From Cephalotus follicularis (lineage: Eukaryota; Streptophyta; Magnoliopsida; Oxalidales; Cephalotaceae), in NCBI GenBank assembly GCA_001972305.1, contig BDDD01002684.1, positions 364,625-428,624 of the forward strand: a stretch of 64,000 nucleotides of DNA, given 5' to 3'. Made by a program: the position numbers and the translations under genes. The first letter of the stretch is position 1; each line of letters opens with the position of its first letter. Below, piece by piece: positions 11,136-22,310 of this stretch. The notes beneath the pieces are model-generated. The model saw nothing but the letters and a program-made list of their open reading frames with translations, was not told the DNA's origin and made no database searches.

Positions 11136-11704
11136 TGTCACACCCATCCTAACCGAGACGGATGCGACCATCACACAGCAAGCCTCCTTTCGGAAACCTC
11201 CACGTGATATCTTAAGCATTTTCTGAAAACTTCTTATAACCATTAAAAATCATAAAGTTAAACTTTTTCCAAAAACTTAGAAAATTTTTCTAACTCTTAA
11301 AATTTTACAAAAATCGGGCATGCAGCATCCGTTTATCGGACTATGCCCCCTGTAAAGAAAACGCAGTTTATAAAAACACACTCCCGAAGGAGGAATCAAA
11401 AGTTTATAAATGGGCTCAGCCCTCAGCAACCCACAACTTAAAGCATTAAACAAGCATGGGTTGGGCTTAGCCTCAACCATATCATTAAAGCATGAAAAGA
11501 AAATATATAGGGCTCACCCCCCTTTTAAAAACAAAACTATAAAAGAAATTCACTTATATAAATGCATAAATAAATGCGTAATTGAAATGCTGATGTAGTG
11601 AATTATGCATGTGTTGAAACATTAGTAGCATGCCCCGTTCTCGTGGTCCATCGTCTACTGAATGTGATTTAGCAACTGCTCGCCATCATCTGAAATAGAA
11701 AACT
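11136..11704 (-). repeat. Truncated gypsy LTR, minus orientation
   Basis: The left edge is TGTCACACCCATCC. The body resembles the reverse complement of the end of LTR 17819-20458 (shared GCCCGATTTT, GGGGCATAGTC, and a GAGGGCTGAGCCC block that gives WP-rich false ORFs). It stops where the plus-strand LTR 11705-13548 begins, so that LTR cut it. Confidence 0.65.
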
Positions 11705-12154
11705 TGTAACACCCGAGGTTTTCGCAAAATGTAAGATTACGATTTTAATGTAATCTTATTATAGAATTATTGTGAATAGCGAAATTTTTGAAATTGATGA
11801 TGTTTTCCATTTTATGGGGTTGAGTTTTGAAAAAGGAATGATAAGGAAATGTTCTAAGGCATTGCGCATTTGAAGCCGCAATTATGATGCTCGAAACGGC
11901 TAATAAAGTCTATTTTAATGCGCGACAGTAAGGCTCTATGTTCGCATTATTATTACGATTATTTTGGTTGTCGTTTGGATTATTTTGGTCGCAATTTGCG
12001 GAATAATCGGGACCCAGGCTTTAGTATTTTGTCCGTAAATACTAAAGTAGAAGCAGAAATGTTATAAAGGAAAGGAGACACATACGGGCGCATCACGCGC
12101 CCGTGCATGAAGAAAACGCAGGCGCACAAAGCGCCTGCATCTGGTGAGATGGCC

Positions 12155-12172
12155 AGAGAGAGAGAGAGAGAG
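12155..12172. repeat. (GA)n microsatellite
   Basis: An uninterrupted AG/GA run sits in the leader part of LTR 11705-13548. GA runs are common downstream of plant transcription starts. Confidence 0.9.
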
Positions 12173-12460
12173 ATTGGGAGAGAGAACGGCAGAGAGGTCG
12201 GGAGAGGACGCCGGAGGCAGCCACGTGACCGGGAGGGGACGGCAGACCACCCAGGCGCACCGGCCGAAGGTAGCTCTTCCTTTCCTCTTCTCTTTTTCTT
12301 CTTTTCTTCTTCCTGCCCGCCACTGTCTCCGCTTCTCCCGGCGTTTCCCGGCGCCGTTAGCGTCGCGGGTGGCTTGGGTTTTGGTGTAGATGGCCTGCTC
12401 TATCCATTTCGACCACCGTTGTGGCGTTTCACGGTCGGGATCGGTCGGTATGTGTTGGCT

Positions 12461-12620
12461 GAGTCGACTCAGCGAGTCGACTCACGGCCGCCTAAGACCG
12501 CGCGTTTGGCGCCGAGTCTTGGCGAGTCAAGGGCAGGGATGTGTTGACCAGGTGATTGTGTGCCGTTTTTGGGTGTTGATCAGACCTGTCGAGGTCTGGC
12601 GAGTTGACTCAGTGAGTCAC
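12461..12620. repeat. GAGTCGACTC palindrome array
   Basis: GAGTCGACTCAGCGAGTCGACTC at 12461 is a pair of GTCGAC-core palindromes. Diverged copies follow (GAGTCAAGG, GAGTTGACTCAGTGAGTC) to 12620. The segment around them is shared with 21533-21810, 50971-51150 and 55191-55362. Confidence 0.8.
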
Positions 12621-13552
12621 GACTCGTTGCCGGCCGTGGCGCGGCGTTCGGTGCCGATTCCCGGCGGGTTCTGAGCGGTTCTGTGTACTTTCGCTGATAG
12701 GATATGATTGTCTAAAGTTTTATAGCACTTTTGGGTATGATTGATGTATGACTGTTTGAATTGGACGGAACTACGCTGAATGTAAACGTGTAGAATCCTT
12801 ACTGTTGGGAGATTGAAAATGATTAACTGAATAAAGTGCTAATTGGAGTCATTGGAATTGCAGAATAATAATAGGTGTTATGCCGAGTTCTTAGAGATCG
12901 AATGATAATAGGTATTTTGAAAAGTATGATGTTGAAACGTTTTGATAAAGATTATCAAAAATAACGGATTTCGATAACGTTTTATGACTATGATTCTTAC
13001 TAGGCTCTTAAAAGCTCACTCCTTTCAATGTTTTGTTTTCAAATAAACTGTTTTCAGGGAACGATCGAATGAAGAATGCGAGCTTTAGAGGAAGCTCATA
13101 AGAAGAAATGTCGGAAAGAAGTATGTTATACTATGATGTTTGTATAAGCGTTTCATAATGTAAGTTAAGGTTGTCTGCTGTGAAAGGATTTATAATAGAC
13201 GATGTTTAAATGTAAATGTATATGATTATTTTATGATCTGATAAGATTAAATTTTTCCGCTGTGTAAGGTTATATGATTAGTGATGTACCAATGTAAAGG
13301 TATTAGAAATGATCATGATAATGAGAATATGACATTTTGAAATTGATGTTTCAAAGATGTAAGCATATGCGATCCTGTGAAGTTATTAAGTAATAATGTT
13401 AGATTTTAAATCTAAGTTAAGATTAAATGATATGAAATGGATCGTTGAATGATTAAATAATTTGACGGTCAAAGATTACACCCACGTAACGCACCGATCT
13501 TCGGAGCTCGCTTTGAGCTTAAAGCGGACTCGGGTCGGGGGCGCTACAGGAA

Positions 13553-13607
13553 TGGTATCAGAGAGATTTTGGTGAATAGTACTGATACCAGGAATGGTAT
13601 CAGAGAG
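13553..13607 (+). promoter_or_regulatory. Duplicated primer binding site
   Basis: TGGTATCAGAGAG occurs at 13553 and again at 13595 because about 42 bases are tandemly duplicated. Weaker echoes (ATCAGAGAG with GACTAGTACTGATTA) continue to about 13815. The first copy is correctly placed four bases after the LTR end. Confidence 0.8.
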
Positions 13608-14308
13608 ATTTTTGTGACTAGTACTGATTATAGTTATGGTATTAGCAAACTTTTATCAGAGAGTTGTATATTATTATGGAATATGAAGAGTTTGATATGA
13701 TTATATCAGAGATATTTTGGTGACTAGTACTGATTACAGTAATGGTATTAGAGAGATTTTATCAGAGAGTTTGATATTATTATGGAATATGAAGAGTTTG
13801 ATATTATTATATCAGAGAGTTGATTTTGTTATAATTGAGGATATAAGATGTGTAGAAATATTTTCTGATCTGATTTCTTTAGATGTCATTGAAGATTGAG
13901 CCAGATCATTTGGAGATTAGTACATGATTGAATAGTTAGGAATCAGAAACTGCACAAAGAGAAAGAAATTTTAAGAAGGATCATAGGGAAGAATTGAGAT
14001 GAATTGTATATTCGCTTATGGAAGAAATGTATAGACAAAAGTTAGAATGAAAAGGTGAATGCTTTAGAGAAGCTAAGTTAAGTATGAATATTCTTTGATG
14101 TGTCTATGGGGAACTTTCTAATGATGATAAGGCGAGATACCCGATGATGATGAATCTAATGACGAAGACTAGAATAGTTATGAAGGAGCTTTATGTAAGA
14201 ATGGAATAGTGAATGTAAGACACGTGCAAAGAGGTGTAGATGTTAGTTCTTTGTATGGTCTTGAGTAGAATTGTCTAAGGCTAAGGTTAACTCGTAAGTA
14301 GTAACAAG

Positions 14309-14880
14309 ATGGCTGATGCGAGGAGAGATCGTAGTCAAGAAGGAACGGGAACGTACAAGAGGATGGAGAAGATGATTCTCTAAACGCAGTATTGAATCGA
14401 TTGGCTCGAGTTATTACTGATAACAACGGTAATGACCATAACGCTTTGCCAGCAAGGCCTACTCTAGAGTAGTTCGCGAGATAGATTCGAAGACCTTTTC
14501 GGGAACGGTAGGTCCTATGGAAGGGATAGCATGGGTTCAAGGAAACAAAAAGATCTTCAGAACCTTGAATTGCACGGATCGTCAGAAAGAAGAGTTTTTG
14601 ATATGTACGTTGGAAGGAGAAACAGATCAATGGTAGAACATAATCGAGAGGACGAAGACACGTCAGAAGTTAGAAGTGATGACGTGGGAAAGGTTTAAGG
14701 AAATATTTATGGACAAATATTTTCCTCTGATGATGAAGGACAAAATGGAAGAAGATTTCCCCTTCGATTGGAACAAGGTAAGTCCGAATCGGTAGCTCGC
14801 TATGATGCGAATTTTACGAGGTTGTCTCAATAAGCTACATGATGTCAACGGGACAAAGAAGAGCGAATAGGTTTTGCAAG
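14309..14880 (+). pseudogene. Decayed gypsy gag
   Basis: An ATG at 14309 (MADARRDRSQEGTG) in the expected place after the primer site opens a region with several stops and frame changes. The gag domain is recognisable around 14572-14750: TDRQKEEFLICTLEGETDQW, then EVMTWERFKEIFMDKYFP. The W before TAG is the usual second half of the gag WW motif. It is too damaged for function. Confidence 0.7.
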
Positions 14881-15725
14881 GGTTTAAAACCCAACGTTTG
14901 AGGATTGTTGAGTAATTGTATTGTTGCGGATTAGAAGTGCCATTAATTGGTTGGATTGGCGGTGATTGTGTTTAGGTGAATGACTGAGGTATGATTGAAC
15001 GAAGTGACAGTGAGGGCTATAAACTAAATAGCGGCTAAGTGACCGACCGAGTAAGCCGAAATGGCTAAGCGATCGATCGAATGAATTGGGAGGTATAAGT
15101 GTTGTATGAATAGCTTCCGTATTGAATAGTGATTGGTCAAGATAGAATATGAATGGTCATTGTGAATGGATAGTGTGTGAATGGCCAGTGTATCATCATC
15201 GATCATATCGAATTGTTTTTGATCATATCGTATCGAATGGACCGTTTTTGAACGGTTAGTGATTGGATGGACTGGAGATATTCTTGGATATCATCTTTTG
15301 GCTAGCGGCCGAGTTAGTCGAGAGGACGTTATCTTTCCCCTAACCCTTGATTAATTGATGTGTCCGAGCCAGAGTTCTAGCGGACCATAGCCTGGTTATT
15401 CTAGACCTTATAAGTTATCAAGGCACGATGTTCGTGACAGAACACCCTAAATGTATTGGAAGAACTACTCGATGGTTCTCATATATGTTCCAGTACTGCT
15501 TCGTAGTAGCGAATCGTTGACTGTGACGAATTGTCAGAAAAGGTTCAGGTAATCAGTATAGTACATTTATGCTTGAGTACTTAGTTGAACCGTTAGCAAG
15601 AGTACAATGAAGGATTTAGCCTATAAGGCTATGTTTAGAAGACATTATCTATTGTGGACGAATGTCGGCTATATTCAGATCCTTATCGACAGGGATTCGA
15701 GCCTCGAGTAGAGCTCGGTGGAGAC

Positions 15726-15840
15726 GATTAAAGATTTCGATTATGTTAACGAATACCCAAGGCAAACGTGATTACAGATGCTTTGAGTAAGAAGTTTTGT
15801 ACTTCTCCTGCTTATCTTCGGATGAGTTTTCAAATCATTA
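15726..15840 (+). pseudogene. Decayed gypsy pol, RNase H to integrase junction
   Basis: Reading IKDFDYVNEYP and, after a frame change, KANVITDALSKKFCTSPAYL corresponds to the conserved RNase H end of gypsy pol (form KDYD...YHPGKANVVADALSRK). The reverse transcriptase that should lie at 14.9-15.7 kb is not recognisable. The same segment occurs on the minus strand near 25235-25275. Confidence 0.65.
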
Positions 15841-17304
15841 CACGTGATCCTATTAGCCTTACGCATGGGAACTCTATCGTCTACTCTTCGGGAGAGACCG
15901 ATATTGCAGGACTGGATCAGCGATGCTCAGTGATAGAATTGTAATCGCACTGACTGCTCGCTTTGAGACAATGGAACGTTGATGTATGGGACAGGTAGTG
16001 TCCGTCGCATAATGAAGCTGTCATACATAAGTCTTTGTGAAGGCCATAGTTCACCTTATGCGATATATTCTAATAATACCAAGTGTGTCGTCGCTTGAGG
16101 GAGCACTTCTGGTAGAACAACATGAAGAGAAATACTGCAGTTCTGATAATGAGATGTTCAACATACCAGCAACTCAATGCGGTACAACCGCGAAACTTTA
16201 AACAATTGCAACTGCTTTATATTCTCCAGCGGAAGAGTATGCTATGATTGTTGTGCCCTTGTACTAGCGATGCAATTGTGTGCGCTTGGCTGTTGTACGT
16301 GCAACTTGATGTGCGCTCGTGTGCATTTTTTCCAGACGATGCATTCGTTGTCCACACGACGAGTTTGTACACATGCTATCGTGTGCACTCCTTGCTGCTT
16401 GCTCGACGATTATGAATGCATAATGTGGTGCTTGCACGAGGCTTATCTGCGTGTTTATGTGCACGTTCTTCCATGTGTGATTGCGTTTTATACGCATAAT
16501 GACATGAGTATGTAAGCTGCCTTCATGGTGCCTTGAGCTTGTGCATTCTATATATGATGCTTCGATCGTCAGCCTTGATTTTCTGCACCAAGAGTTTTCA
16601 CTCATTCTTACATCACGCCTAACGATGCTAGCATGGGATTCTCTTGACGTTTCCACACATTTGACGTTGACTATTCATCGTTTTGGATTGTGGTTCATTC
16701 AGATAACTTCTCGCTTGGTATACGTACGGGCGCTTGAACGGTATTTTTGGTTGCGTGGCTTGGCTGGTTTCATGATGATTCATCGATTGATCAATACGCA
16801 TGCCTCTTCAGTTTTGTCTTCGGACATCTTGGCTATTGATGGATTGCGTTTGAGACCTTGTGCTGCATACCTATGAGACGGAATCCCATTGTTCCTCGGA
16901 AGATTTTTGCCCGATGCCTTTTCAGGTGTTGGCTGACCATGTAGTTCGTGTGCTCCAAGCATACGTTGTTCATTCGACGTGTTGTGGGCTATTGGACATT
17001 TCTTGTGCAGTCGGATACGGAATATCAAATGGACATAGGACTTCGTTCCTTATTCGCTGTTCAAGTGTTTGTTGCTCGACACGTATGATGATTATATGCT
17101 TCGTTGACCCCACAAACGTTCCTGTTGGTTTCAATGCATGGCTCATGTGGTCTTTGACGTTATATGGGAGCATGTCGCAATGGACTCCGTTATATGACCG
17201 ACGCGGACACAGCTAACGTGCGATAAGATATAAGTCATACTGGGATGACCTATCCAACGGCTCATTTCTGTCGATTCGGCTCATGTATGATCTAGACTGT
17301 TTGG
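15841..17304. other. Unresolved region inside the gypsy pol
   Basis: Integrase is expected here, but no HHCC or DDE motif can be read in any frame. From about 16170 the composition changes to TG/GC-richer sequence full of TGTGCAC-like words, with overlapping medium ORFs on both strands (for example a Cys-rich 112-codon ORF at 16177-16515) that match nothing I recognise. It may be an insertion linked to the 5S-like sequence that follows. Confidence 0.35.
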
Positions 17305-17457
17305 GGGTGCGATCATATCAACACTAATCCACGGGATTCCATCGAAACTTCGAAGTTAAGTGCTTGAGCGAGAATAGTTCTAAGATGGGTTTGTCTAATG
17401 ACTTTCACAGACACAGGCTAGTGGCATGACACCTCCATGAAACGTGTATGGTTGGCA
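17305..17457 (+). pseudogene. 5S rRNA-like sequence, degenerate and interrupted
   Basis: 17305-17390 reads as a plant 5S rRNA gene from its 5' end: GGGTGCGATCATATCAACAC, CATCGAAACTTCGAAGTTAAG, TGCTTGAGCGAGAATAGTTC, TAAGATGGGT. Differences from the usual plant gene are mostly C/T and G/A, plus loss of two bases in the internal control region. About 38 foreign bases then interrupt it, after which TGACACCTCCATGAAACGTG and TTGGCA resemble the 3' end of 5S. No T-run terminator follows. It lies inside the decayed gypsy pol and cannot be part of a functional rDNA array. It could be a dispersed 5S pseudogene or part of a 5S-carrying element such as a Cassandra-type TRIM. Confidence 0.75.
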
Positions 17458-17511
17458 ACACTGGATACGCTCCTCTTGGGACAGTATCAGTGAGGAGTTC
17501 GTAAATAAATA

Positions 17512-17730
17512 TCGCGTGAACATGAAGTTTCAGATGGATGAAAAAGTGTTCCTACGGGCATCATGGTACAAGAGTGATTGAGTTAGAAGCTGCGAAAGAC
17601 TCAATTCCAATGACATTGGATCATTTGACACCACTCTATGTATTGGTGCATTTGTCTACCAATTCGACTTATCTACAGAACTAGAATGTATCCATGATAG
17701 TTTTCACGTATCAGTGTTGAGGGAGCAACA
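17512..17730 (+). pseudogene. Decayed gypsy pol C-terminus
   Basis: Translation gives VNMKFQMDEKVFLRASW, then CIGAFVYQFDLSTELECIHD and SFHVSVL, the normal ending of gypsy integrase (form GDKVFLKVSP...AYRLDLP...IHDVFHVSML). Stops interrupt it. It ends 75 bases before the polypurine tract, so this is the 3' end of the plus-strand element. Confidence 0.75.
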
Positions 17731-17805
17731 GTACAGATCCAGAAGCATTCGAAACACAGTTTGCTTTACCATTTGATGTGAGTAATTTCGGGGACGAAAT
17801 TTCTT

Positions 17806-17818
17806 AAGGGGGGGAGAT
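17806..17818 (+). promoter_or_regulatory. Polypurine tract
   Basis: AAGGGGGGGAGAT immediately precedes the LTR start TGTGACGCCCCG at 17819, marking that LTR as the 3' LTR of the element to its left. Confidence 0.85.
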
Positions 17819-20458
17819 TGTGACGCCCCGTCACATTTACGAGACTGATTTGCAAAACACGTGAGCGTGCAAAACACGTGAGTATAATAAGCTTGTTGAT
17901 AGCCCTTGTGGTTGGTTTCCATCATTGTTAATTCAAATCCTTTATTTGGGCATTCTTGATTGAACTTTCATATCGCTATGAGATAGTTGTGATTGTATAT
18001 TCATTTTTGCCCTTGCTTTTATCTCCGCTTGGTTTCCGCGGATGGATATTGCTTCATTTATTATTGTCATATCCATTCTATCTCCGTTGTTGGTATCATT
18101 GAGAAATTCTTGTTCATTATTAGAAATTATTGTGTGCTTGTTATTCTTTGACTATATTTGTGCCCCTTCTGTGATTCTATTATGAAATGGCTATTGAGGG
18201 CCGGATTTGTTGATTTGGATTGGTTTCCGTTTTGTTATACTTGAGCTTTGTTGATGCCATTGAGCAATTCTTTACTTGAGAGTCATGTTGTTTTCATATG
18301 TGCCCGGTTTCTTGTGATATGCGATCTTGGTTGGGATTTGTATCTCGGTTGTCTTTTGTTAACGTATTCATGATTGTGAGGTGATTCCGAGCAGTCATAT
18401 GCTCGATGCTCTGGGTGACTTGGTCACCTTCTCACACTTGTGACTTTGTGACTCGTTATATGGTTACACTATTTATATTCTGATGCTGGGTACCAGGATT
18501 ATGGATATGTATTACCGGTCCAAGGAGTGGTATATGTTTGACGCTCAACTCTACTTAACAGGCCCATTGGTCTATGATGGGGTGTTATGTGGAAACTGCC
18601 CCGGGGTTCCATACCTGGATCTGCGGCATACTATTGTCTATGATGGTATAACGAGTGTGAGCGCAGCAGAGCTGCTCCATTACCCTCCTATTGGACTGTG
18701 TTTGGGTTGTTGATATATATTGCACGCGGGTCCCTCGGATGAGGTTGAGTGTGCGTGCGGGTTTTCTTGGCGAGGGCTAGGGTCCGTGCGGTATATGACG
18801 GCCCCTCGTGCGAGGTATGGATGTTATGCTTACCATAGGCACTCTGCACCGGTGTATGAAGGATGATGTACACATCCTGTAGCCTATTGGCCCGATATTA
18901 TTGCTGCAGTGGTTATGATATGACGCATTGTGATTTGGCGGGGTTATGTTATGACGCCATGTGATTTGGCGGGGATACGAGACAGTGACAGGATAGGTAC
19001 CAGCATCCTCTTATATGGTTATGATTCTTTGGGCAAATTACTTTTTGATATTGATACTGTCATTTGAGTTATGATTATATCGTTAACCTTTGATATCCAG
19101 ATGCTTGATATTATTGCCTTCATTATGATATTGTTCAGTGGACTTCCTTGTTGAGTCCCTGGTTGTTTCATTGCCAGTCTATCGTATTGTAGAGTATTGA
19201 CTTGATCAACGGGATTGTTTCTTGGATTCTTGAGCTTTGAGATGATTTTGATTTCTTTTATGGATCTTGTTATCATTTCTTGACTTATGTTTATATTGTG
19301 GGGCTAATTGTTGAGTATCGAGATTTTCTTGCATTTGATGAGTTTGAGCATTCATTTTATGGAGCCATTTGTTGAGTATCGAGATTTCCTTCTCGGATTT
19401 CGCTTATACTTGTTTATCTTGATTCCTTTTTATGAGTTAGCTTTTGTGGAATCTCGATATCCCTTTGTGAACTCCATATCTCTTTGGGAACTCGATGTTC
19501 TTTATGGATCGTGATATGCTTTGTAATCTTGATATCCATTTGTGGTCTCGATATCCTGGGTGGATCTTGATTTCTCTGAGGATTTTGTTGTCCTTTGTGT
19601 TCATGCTATCTTTATGGATCTTGATGTCATTATGGAGCTCTTTCCTTGAGCATTGAATTTGCATCCATGGAGTACTTTATTCTACCTTGTAATTGTAGTC
19701 TTGTTCATATTAAAGCTCCTTTTATTTCCATTGTTGAGATTTGAGCTTAGTTTCTATGGATTTACATTATTTCACTTTTGTTGTTTATATACTTGATTAT
19801 ATTATGCTCATTTTCTTCAGCACATCCAATTCTTTGATGGATGTACAGGAGATGTTTTGTTTCTACTCACTTAGTCATTTGGACTAACCCCCTCTCTTTT
19901 CTTTCTCTTCCAGATAGAGGCTAGATGACTGCTAAGTCAGTTCAGGATGATGAACTACGGAGGCAGGGCATGCTACCAGGATTTTAACACATGCATAGCA
20001 TTCCACATCAATATTTAATTATGCATTTACTTATGTTTTATATAAACATTTTCCTTTATAGTTTTGCTTTTAAAGGGCCGAGCCCTATAGATTTACTTTT
20101 ATTACTAGTTGAAATGGTAGAGGCTGAGCCCAACCTATGTTTACTGCTTTAAATTGTGATTCGTTGAGGGCTGAGCCCGATTATAAACTGTTGATTACTC
20201 CTTCGAGAGTGTGATTATAAACTGTGTTTTTATTTACAGGGGGCATAGTCCTATAAACGAATACTACATGCCCGATTTTCGTAAAAATTTAAGAGTTAGA
20301 AAATTTTTCAAAGTTTTGAAAACGTTTAACTTTTTGATTTCCAAGTTTAAAGTGAGTTTTATAGAAACCATGTGGTGACTTCCGAAAGGAAGTTGTCATG
20401 TGGAACGTCATATCCGTTCTCGGTAGGATATCGGTTGTTGTAGGGAACGGGTGTGACA
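17819..20458 (+). repeat. Gypsy LTR bordered by both a PPT and a PBS (2.64 kb)
   Basis: It starts TGTGACGCCCCG and ends GGGTGTGACA. On the left is a polypurine tract and on the right a primer site (20462-20473). A normal copy has only one of these, so this LTR joins two element bodies, as in tandem copies made by unequal recombination. Its left part (GCAAAACACGTGAGTATAATAA) matches the reverse complement of 22296 leftwards, and 18480-18680 matches 20700-20830 in reverse. Confidence 0.75.
19310..19640. repeat. Degenerate ATCTYGATATCC array
   Basis: About 12 imperfect units such as GAGTATCGAGAT, GGAATCTCGATATCC and GGATCTTGATTTC recur every 20-35 bases. The centre often contains TCGA. This is another short, partly palindromic interspersed array inside an LTR. 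Confidence 0.5.
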
Positions 20459-20461
20459 TTT

Positions 20462-20473
20462 TGGTATCAGAGC
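20462..20473 (+). promoter_or_regulatory. Primer binding site
   Basis: TGGTATCAGAGC is the exact plant initiator-Met site, three bases after the end of LTR 17819-20458. Confidence 0.85.
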
Positions 20474-20699
20474 TTTTGGTTTTAGATGTTGATACTACTA
20501 TGATGACTGGATATTGACACTACTATGCTCTCTGAGATGCTGAAATACTATACTGTAATAATCATACCTTATATCTGGCCATATCTAATGGCAATACTGA
20601 ATCTGCTCTGTCATAAAACTACTCTGGCCATATTTAATGGCAACACTGCTCTACTCTTGCATATCCAATGGCGTCATACTAGTATGATGGCCTGTCAAG
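20474..20699. other. Remnant of a gypsy 5' leader
   Basis: About 225 bases follow the primer site, with short internal repeats of CATATCTAATGGCAA type. No gag start is visible. It ends in the inverted LTR that begins near 20700. Confidence 0.45.
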
Positions 20700-22296
20700 T
20701 GAGTAACGGAGCTCGGCTGCACTCACACTCAGCATACCATCATAGACACTAGTATGCCGCAGATCCAAGTATGGAACCTGGGGGCAGTGCCCACTTAACA
20801 CCCCATCATAGACCAATGGGCATGCTAAGGAGAAGGGGCATCGCACGTACACCTCAACCTAGACCATTATTACAGTCACATACAATATAATACTCAGCAT
20901 CAGAGTACAAAGTACGATATCAACAATACATAAAGAAAAACAGGAAGGTGACCTAGTAACCCAGAGTCTATCACTTAACAGTCAATAACAAGCTCAACAT
21001 AAGACATGTGGGATTCAAAATCCCGATCAAACCATCAATAACTCTATACAATTCAAGAAATTCGTTTAACAAAGGACATACGGGCATACAAATCCCAACC
21101 GATCATAAGATAAAATAGACAACATGGCACATGCAATAAACAAGAATCTCAAAGTAAAACAAAGGAAAGGAATGTCCCACTCATTGTATCAATGTCATAA
21201 CCCCCGCAAACTAGTCCCTCGATGCTCTGGATCAGCTACAGGATTCGCGTCTCATCGAATGCTGAAATCTAGTTCGGCTATCGAATTCCACATCATGGAC
21301 TAGAAGTTCCACTATCATCGATCAAATCCTTAACTCTTCATGAATACCGCACTTTTGTTACATCCTACACGCACACAGTAAACAGTGCGCGACACCGGAG
21401 CTCTGGCCAGATTCTGGCCAACCCACCGGAGTCCCGGCCACACACCAACAACCTCCAAATTGGCTGATCTACGTGTTACGGCCAAAGAACCACTGTGACT
21501 AGGCGCAAAAAAGCCCAGTCACAGCCGGCAGTGAGTCCGACTCACTGAGTCTACTCGCCGATCTTCCAACAATTCCAGCTGTTCACAAAAAGATGTACAA
21601 AAGGTCTGTTCTACGTATCTCTGCCCGTGACTAGCCGAGAATCGGCAGCTGTCACCTAGCCAGAGCTCCGACCGAGACGTCTTTGCTCCGATCTCGCCAT
21701 CATTGGCCTCCACAACCTTCGGTCTACACATTGATGATCGAAACTCATCGTGACTTGGCGCCAAATGTGGCGTCACAGGCGGCAGTGAGTCAACTCATTC
21801 AATTGACTCAACGGCCAAAATTCGGCCGATCCTGACCAAATGACGCCTCAACTGCCATCAAAATATAAAGAGTTGGTCTTCTAGACAATGACTGGCCTAA
21901 CCTGCGGTGATTCCCGCGGTGGTAGCGAGAGGCAGAGGCGACAACACCGGGGTAGAAAAAGAAGAAAAGAGAAGAAGGAAGGAGGAGGAGGGAGTTACCA
22001 ATGATGGAGAAGCTGCAGGGATGCTCTCCGCCTCTTCCCGGTCACCGGTTCGACGTCTCTCTCCCGCTCTCTGCATCTCTCTCTGTCGTTACCTCTCTGC
22101 AATTCTCACTCTTTGTTCTCTTACACGGGCACTTAGCGCCCATGTCCCTCTGTTTTTTAATTAAGGCGCTAGGCGCCTTCTATCATTTTGTTGTTGTTTT
22201 TTTAATAATAATAATAATTAAGTAATAATAATTATTATAATAATACACTCACGTCTTTTGCACGTCAACCACAGAAAAGTGACACGGGGTGTCACA
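20700..22296 (-). repeat. Related gypsy LTR in inverted orientation
   Basis: The right edge GGGTGTCACA at 22296 abuts a minus-strand polypurine tract, so this is the 3' LTR of a minus-strand element. Its left part is the reverse complement of 18480-18680 in LTR 17819-20458. The left end is truncated and its position approximate. It holds a GAGTCGACTC-class array (21533-21810) and GGCGCTAGGCGCC-type inverted blocks near 22163. Confidence 0.65.
21533..21810. repeat. GAGTCGACTC-class array
   Basis: Diverged units GAGTCCGACTCACTGAGTC and GTGAGTCAACTCATTCAATTGACTC flank a segment homologous to 12480-12540. Confidence 0.7.
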
Positions 22297-22310
22297 ATCT
22301 CCCCCCCTTT
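22297..22310 (-). promoter_or_regulatory. Polypurine tract of minus-strand gypsy element
   Basis: The minus strand reads AAAGGGGGGGAGAT directly before the LTR start TGTGACACCCCG. It is the same form as 17806-17818. Confidence 0.8.

Larger units (their letters stand above)
11705..13548 (+). repeat. 5' LTR of a plus-strand gypsy element (1.84 kb)
   Basis: It starts TGTAACACCCGAGG and ends GGGCGCTACA, followed by GGAA and the primer site TGGTATCAGAG at 13553. It contains a (GA)n run (12155-12172), the inverted GGGCGCATCACGCGCCCG block near 12088, and the GAGTCGACTC array. The same block order occurs in reverse in the LTRs ending at 51832 and 56033, so the three are one extended family. ORFs such as 12107-12547 are translations of these GC-rich blocks and not genes. 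Confidence 0.75.

Noticed and set aside
12062..12674. Several 60-146 codon ORFs in GC-rich sequence
   Set aside because: They overlap on both strands, start in a GA run, and correspond to conserved LTR blocks also seen at 51211-51573 and 55458-55880.
16177..16515. Cys-rich 112-codon ORF as a possible secreted peptide gene
   Set aside because: No clear signal peptide, overlapping open frames on the other strand, and location inside a decayed retrotransposon; left as part of an unresolved region.
17305..17457. Functional 5S rRNA gene
   Set aside because: Interrupted by about 38 bases, missing two bases in the internal control region and lacking a T-run terminator.
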